Assembly: GCA_945877525.1 (NCBI GenBank)
Contig: CAMDVP010000102.1
Coordinates: 1 to 9,964 of the forward strand
DNA: 9,964 nucleotides
Direction: 5' to 3'
DNA from: an uncultured Clostridia bacterium
GTDB lineage: Bacteria > Bacillota > Clostridia > Christensenellales > Aristaeellaceae
Made by a program: the position numbers and the translations under genes
Shown: positions 7,428 through 9,964 of the stretch, in pieces
Numbering within the stretch: the first letter of the stretch is position 1
Layout of the letters: each line of letters opens with the position of its first letter
The notes under the pieces: model-generated
Databases searched by the model: none
Told to the model about the DNA's origin: nothing
The model's input: only the letters and a program-made list of their open reading frames with translations

Positions 7428-8000
7428 ATGGGAAACAAGAACATCCACAGCAATCAGACGCTGCGGATCTGCTTTTGCGGCATTATGACGGCCATGATCT
7501 TCGTGGCAAACTACCTGCGTATTCCCTTTATGGGCACCTCCGTCCACATGACCAACGCCCTGTGCGCCATTGCCGGGCTGCTTTTCGGGCCTGCGCTGGG
7601 CTTTGTGGCGGCGGGGCTGGGCTCCGGACTGTATGATGTGATGGTCGGCTACGGCGCGGAAAGCCTGATTACCCTGGTGACCAAGGGAATGATCGCCCTG
7701 ATTGCAGGACTGATCGCCTCCGGCGTGGCCCACAGGCGCAGCGTAAAGGCTGGCGATGTGGCTCGCGCGGCGCTGGGCTGCGTGGCCGGCGCACTGACCT
7801 ATGTAGCGCTGTACATGCTCAAAACCTACATTTTCGGCATGTATGTCAACGGTCTCGGCCTGGACGGCACCCTGGTCAAGATGGGCACAAAGCTCCCCGG
7901 CAGCCTGATCAACGCGCTGTTTGCCTCGGTGGCTGGGCCGATTCTGTTCTTCGCGCTGAAGCCCGCTCTGGATCATGCCGGGCTGCTGGAGAAGATGTAA
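7428..8000 (+). CDS. ECF transporter S component (substrate unknown), first of a tandem pair
   Basis: This is a hydrophobic 190-residue protein with about six membrane segments (roughly 11-30, 42-62, 64-74, 79-99, 112-131, 157-177). It resembles the small substrate-capture subunits of energy-coupling factor transporters: LLFGP, GSGLYD, GY and TKGMIALIAG fall in the order seen in the ECF-ribofla_trS/HmpT-like family. Such proteins bind a vitamin or precursor and pair with shared EcfA, EcfA' and EcfT subunits, none of which is encoded here. At the HxGD position of its neighbour it reads HMTN (40-43), so its ligand may differ. AAAGGTGA lies 9 nt before the ATG; gltX ends 30 nt upstream, leaving no room for a riboswitch. 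The family is likely; the substrate cannot be assigned. Confidence 0.8.
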   Translation: MGNKNIHSNQTLRICFCGIMTAMIFVANYLRIPFMGTSVHMTNALCAIAGLLFGPALGFVAAGLGSGLYDVMVGYGAESLITLVTKGMIALIAGLIASGVAHRRSVKAGDVARAALGCVAGALTYVALYMLKTYIFGMYVNGLGLDGTLVKMGTKLPGSLINALFASVAGPILFFALKPALDHAGLLEKM

Positions 8001-8013
8001 AGAGGATGCTGTG

Positions 8014-8514
8014 ATGAATACAAAGGGAAAGCTCAGCGTGAAGCAGCTGGCGGTGGCAGGCGTTATGGCTGCGCTGGTTTTTGTGATGACCTATCTGCCC
8101 AAGGTGCCCGTGCCTATCACTGGCGGGTATATTCATCTGGGGGACGGTATGATTTTCCTGGGGGCAATGCTGCTGGGCCCTGTGGGCATCGCCTCCGCGG
8201 CAGTGGGCAGTGCCCTGAGTGACCTGGTGGGAGGCTACATGGTCTATATTCTGCCTACCTTCCTCATTAAGGGCGTCATGGCGCTGGTTGCCTGGAAGCT
8301 CTATAAGCCCGGCAATGTGCTTCAGACGGCGCTGGCCTTCATCCTGGCTGAAGTGGTGATGGTGGCTGGGTACTTCGCCTTTGAAGCGGTCATGTACGGC
8401 GTAGCGGCGGCTGCGGGCGCCATTGTCCCCAATGCCATCCAGGGCCTGGGCGGCGTGGTGGTCGGCATCCTGTGCATGCTGCTGGTACCCCGGCTGGAAA
8501 AGGTTGTGCGGTAA
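8014..8514 (+). CDS. ECF transporter S component (substrate unknown), second of a tandem pair
   Basis: This 166-residue integral membrane protein has segments at about 9-28, 43-62, 75-94, 102-123 and 140-158. The motif GGYIHLGDGMIFLG (37-50), then LLGP, GSALSD and LIKGVMALVAW, is typical of the PF07155-type ECF S components (HmpT-like and related). AGVMAAL in the first helix gives the AxxxA pattern known to contact EcfT. The ATG at 8014 follows AGAGGA at 7 nt, and the preceding gene ends 13 nt upstream; a longer reading from 7975 would overlap that gene and lacks a ribosome site. It shares the order of motifs with the preceding protein, so the pair looks like an old tandem duplication. An intrinsic terminator follows 13 nt after the stop. 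The ligand is unknown. Confidence 0.85.
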   Translation: MNTKGKLSVKQLAVAGVMAALVFVMTYLPKVPVPITGGYIHLGDGMIFLGAMLLGPVGIASAAVGSALSDLVGGYMVYILPTFLIKGVMALVAWKLYKPGNVLQTALAFILAEVVMVAGYFAFEAVMYGVAAAAGAIVPNAIQGLGGVVVGILCMLLVPRLEKVVR

Positions 8515-8527
8515 ATTGACATCAAAT

Positions 8528-8564
8528 AACGCAGCTCGGAGCAGTGTTCTCCGGGCTGCGTTTT
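8528..8564 (+). terminator. Intrinsic terminator of the glnS-gltX-ECF operon
   Basis: A 14-bp stem (8528-8541 with 8549-8562, one G-U pair) has a 7-nt loop and runs into TTTT. The descending arm and tail, CTCCGGGCTGCGTTTTGT (8549-8566), recur exactly at 8885-8902. Confidence 0.85.
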
Positions 8565-8609
8565 GTGATAATGTGCTGCATTAAAAGTATAGCATCCAAA
8601 TGACGGCCC

Positions 8610-8810
8610 CGAAGGTTTACAAAGGGCGATCGGAAAGCCCTTTGGTCGCGTCCGCAGGCGCGAAACCTCTGCCTTTGGCAAAGCAATCGTTTAAGCGAGA
8701 ACAGTATAATACTTATTTGTTTCTAAAACATCTCTTTGGTATGTGGCAAAAGGATTTCGCCTCTGCGGAGGCGAGCAGAGGGCTTTGCGGTCGCCCTCTG
8801 CACTCCTTCG
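8610..8810. repeat. Structured element with inverted arms, possible MITE-like or RNA element
   Basis: Arms 8610-8673 and 8745-8810 are inverted copies around an A/T-rich centre. The left arm has a closing helix (AGGTTT 8613-8618 with AAACCT 8663-8668), a hairpin at 8620-8644 (8-bp stem) and a hairpin at 8647-8662 (6 bp, CGCA loop). The right arm has a closing helix at 8750-8754 with 8804-8808 and hairpins at 8757-8774 and 8775-8801. Over 46 core positions the copies agree at 38. The differences inside the two hairpin stems keep pairing: A-U to G-C, G-C to C-G, and G-U to A-U. No transposase or convincing ORF lies inside. It could be a dispersed palindromic repeat, a non-autonomous mobile remnant, or part of an RNA. 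The 9-nt AAAAGTATA and the 6-nt GCATCC occur on both sides in the same orientation. Confidence 0.6.
8685..8709. repeat. Imperfect direct repeat, copy 1 (centre of the structured element)
   Basis: AATCGTTTA (8685-8693), a 9-nt variable spacer and AGTATAA (8703-8709) are repeated in the same orientation at 8825-8850 with a 10-nt spacer. This copy includes a perfect TATAAT (8705-8710), but no good -35 hexamer stands 16-18 nt before it, so promoter activity is doubtful. Confidence 0.4.
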
Positions 8811-8824
8811 CTCTGCATCCTTAT

Positions 8825-8850
8825 AATCGTTTAGAATAAGAAAAGTATAA
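8825..8850. repeat. Imperfect direct repeat, copy 2 (just outside the structured element)
   Basis: AATCGTTTA (8825-8833) and AGTATAA (8844-8850) repeat the pattern of 8685-8709, 140 nt away. The stretch lies between the right arm of the structured element and the second terminator and is A/T-rich, unlike the genes around it. Confidence 0.4.
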
Positions 8851-8860
8851 AACGGAACAG

Positions 8861-8901
8861 CAAAACGCAGCCTGGAGATAAGCGCTCCGGGCTGCGTTTT
8901 G
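8861..8901. terminator. Bidirectional intrinsic terminator between convergent operons
   Basis: A 17-bp stem (8861-8877 with 8885-8901, one G-U pair) encloses a 7-nt loop. The stem begins with A4 and ends with T4, so it can terminate on both strands. On the minus strand it follows the HAD gene stop directly; on the plus strand it backs up the terminator at 8528-8564, with which it shares the stem but not the loop. Confidence 0.85.
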
Positions 8902-9534
8902 TTATGCCAGCATCTGCTTCAGCAGGGTGGTCAGCTCATCGACGGTGCTGGCCTGCCTGTCGGCACGGGCGAATTCTTCCCTGCTTCCGTAACCATAGCA
9001 CGCGGCAACGGTGGGCAGGCCGTTTTGCTGCCCGGCCAGAAAATCCCCCAGGCGGTCACCCACCATGACGGCCCTTGACGGGGCCAATTCCGCCAGCATG
9101 ATGGAAAGTGCCTCGCCCTTGGTTTTTCCGGGCATCTGCCCCTGCACACGGACAAATGCCTTTTCCAGATCCGTCACCTGCAGCGAAAGCGCCAGATACT
9201 CCGGCAGGCCGTTGCTGACAATGGCAAGATCAGCCACCTCGCGCAGGCTGTCCAGCATGTCCCGCACGCCGGGAAATAGCCGTTGCACCGTGCGCACCAG
9301 CGTCATTTCCGCATCCATGCGCTCCTGCAGGTATTCCGCAGCCCGCGCCTCTGAAATGCCCAGCACCTGCACCGATTCCTCAAAGGTAGGGCCGTTGCAC
9401 TGGGTGAGCAGCGCCTCGGGCAACTCAGGCAGGCCCATGCGCTCAAGGGCCAGGCGAATCTCGGCAATACACAGCGGCATGCTGTCTGCAAGGGTGCCGT
9501 CCCAGTCAAAGAAAATCACAGGTCGTTTCGTCAA
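8902..9534 (-). CDS. HAD-superfamily hydrolase, phosphoglycolate phosphatase-like
   Basis: This is a 210-residue cytoplasmic phosphatase of HAD subfamily IA type. Motif I is FFDWDGTLADS with the nucleophile D10 and acid/base D12. A helical cap follows (about 18-85). Motif II is IVSNG with S107, a motif III lysine lies in PGKTKG (K137 or K139), and motif IV is VGDRLGDF with D160 and D164. The usual product for this shape is a small phosphate ester; the true substrate cannot be told. The start is taken as TTG at 9534, with GGAG 11 nt upstream. A longer in-frame reading to 9651 would run inside prfA and yields an unlikely Trp/Cys-rich N-terminus. A GTG four codons in has no ribosome site. prfA ends 19 nt upstream, so the two are probably cotranscribed. 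Confidence 0.88.
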   Translation of the reverse strand: MTKRPVIFFDWDGTLADSMPLCIAEIRLALERMGLPELPEALLTQCNGPTFEESVQVLGISEARAAEYLQERMDAEMTLVRTVQRLFPGVRDMLDSLREVADLAIVSNGLPEYLALSLQVTDLEKAFVRVQGQMPGKTKGEALSIMLAELAPSRAVMVGDRLGDFLAGQQNGLPTVAACYGYGSREEFARADRQASTVDELTTLLKQMLA

Positions 9535-9553
9535 AATGTGTTTCGCTCCATTC

Positions 9554-9964
9554 TTATGCTTTTTCGCCAAGCTCCCGCAGCTTTCGGGCCTGATCCTCCA
9601 TGTGCAGGGCGTCCAGCAGCTCGTCCAGGTCGCCGTCCATGATGTCGTCAATGCGGTACAGCGTCAGCCCGATGCGGTGGTCGGTGACCCGGCCCTGGGG
9701 AAAGTTGTAGGTGCGGATGCGCTCCGAACGATCCCCCGTGCCTACCTGATCCCGACGGTTGGCGGCATAGGCTGCGTCCTTTTCGCTGCGCAGCTTTTGC
9801 AGCAGGCGGGAGCGCAGCACCTTCATGGCCTTGTCGCGGTTCTTGATTTGACTTTTTTCATCCTGACAGGTGACCACCAGCCCTGTGGGCAGGTGGGTGA
9901 TGCGCACGGCGGAGTCGGTGGTGTTCACACATTGGCCGCCGTGGCCGGTGGAGCGGTACACGTC
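9554..9964 (-). CDS. prfA: Peptide chain release factor 1 (partial, N-terminus beyond window edge)
   Basis: Release factor 1 reads UAA and UAG stop codons and triggers peptide release on the ribosome. The visible 136 residues hold the catalytic GGQ loop (STGHGGQCVNTTDSAVR), whose glutamine is normally methylated by PrmC, and the C-terminal part of domain 3. GDRSERIRTYNFPQGRVTDHRIGLTLY is the RF1 form of this region rather than RF2. The first two residues seen, DV, continue the frame beyond the edge, so the gene is open and not truncated by mutation. The loop reads GHGGQC where many RF1 proteins have GAGGQH. The stop-codon-recognising PxT domain lies outside the window. A HAD phosphatase gene follows after 19 nt. 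Confidence 0.96.
   Translation of the reverse strand, partial: DVYRSTGHGGQCVNTTDSAVRITHLPTGLVVTCQDEKSQIKNRDKAMKVLRSRLLQKLRSEKDAAYAANRRDQVGTGDRSERIRTYNFPQGRVTDHRIGLTLYRIDDIMDGDLDELLDALHMEDQARKLRELGEKA

Noticed and set aside
8516..8521. Perfect TTGACA just after the second ECF gene
   Set aside because: The position 17 nt downstream reads GAGCAG and lies inside the terminator stem, so no promoter is supported.
8610..8810. CRISPR-like array
   Set aside because: The repeats are inverted and only two in number, with internal hairpins and no regular spacers or cas genes.
8600..8839. A 79-codon open frame across the structured intergenic element
   Set aside because: It is read through hairpins and inverted repeats, has no ribosome site, and starts and ends in non-coding A/T-rich sequence.
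9535..9651. Longer N-terminus for the HAD protein
   Set aside because: It would overlap the end of prfA in another frame and adds an improbable Trp/Cys-rich leader before the universal motif I; the TTG at 9534 with a GGAG upstream fits better.

Overview
The window is a G+C-rich stretch of housekeeping genes, most likely from a member of the Clostridia (Bacillota). The case rests on a RemB/YaaB-type (DUF370) gene directly upstream of gyrB-gyrA, a short (655-residue) GyrB, separate glutaminyl- and glutamyl-tRNA synthetases, and solitary ECF-transporter S components, which in Firmicutes share a common energizing module. No plasmid, phage or transposase gene is visible.

Layout. Positions 1-3918, minus strand: remB-like, gyrB, gyrA (gyrA runs off the left edge), tightly spaced and apparently one transcript. 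Positions 3919-4172: a divergent intergenic region with -10 boxes on both strands, a 15-bp palindrome, and an inverted repeat in each leader. Positions 4173-8514, plus strand: glnS, gltX and two ECF S-component genes, with gaps of 36, 30 and 13 nt, read as one operon. Positions 8515-8901: a gene-free segment bounded by two nearly identical intrinsic terminators. Positions 8902-9964, minus strand: a HAD-family phosphatase downstream of prfA (peptide release factor 1, cut by the right edge).

Functionally, the left operon supplies DNA gyrase plus a small DNA-binding regulator. The central operon charges tRNA-Gln and tRNA-Glu and makes two membrane proteins that capture unidentified small molecules (vitamin or precursor class), which would need EcfA/EcfA'/EcfT from elsewhere. 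The right operon is for translation termination plus a small phosphatase.

The most unusual signal is non-coding. Between the two terminators lies a roughly 200-bp element (8610-8810) whose two arms are inverted copies of one module: a closing helix holding two hairpins. The copies match at 38 of 46 core positions. The substitutions inside the two hairpin stems all preserve base pairing, and the closing helix is kept with a different sequence. This suggests selection on, or a recent origin from, a structured nucleic acid. Genome-wide copy number and expression cannot be judged from the window.
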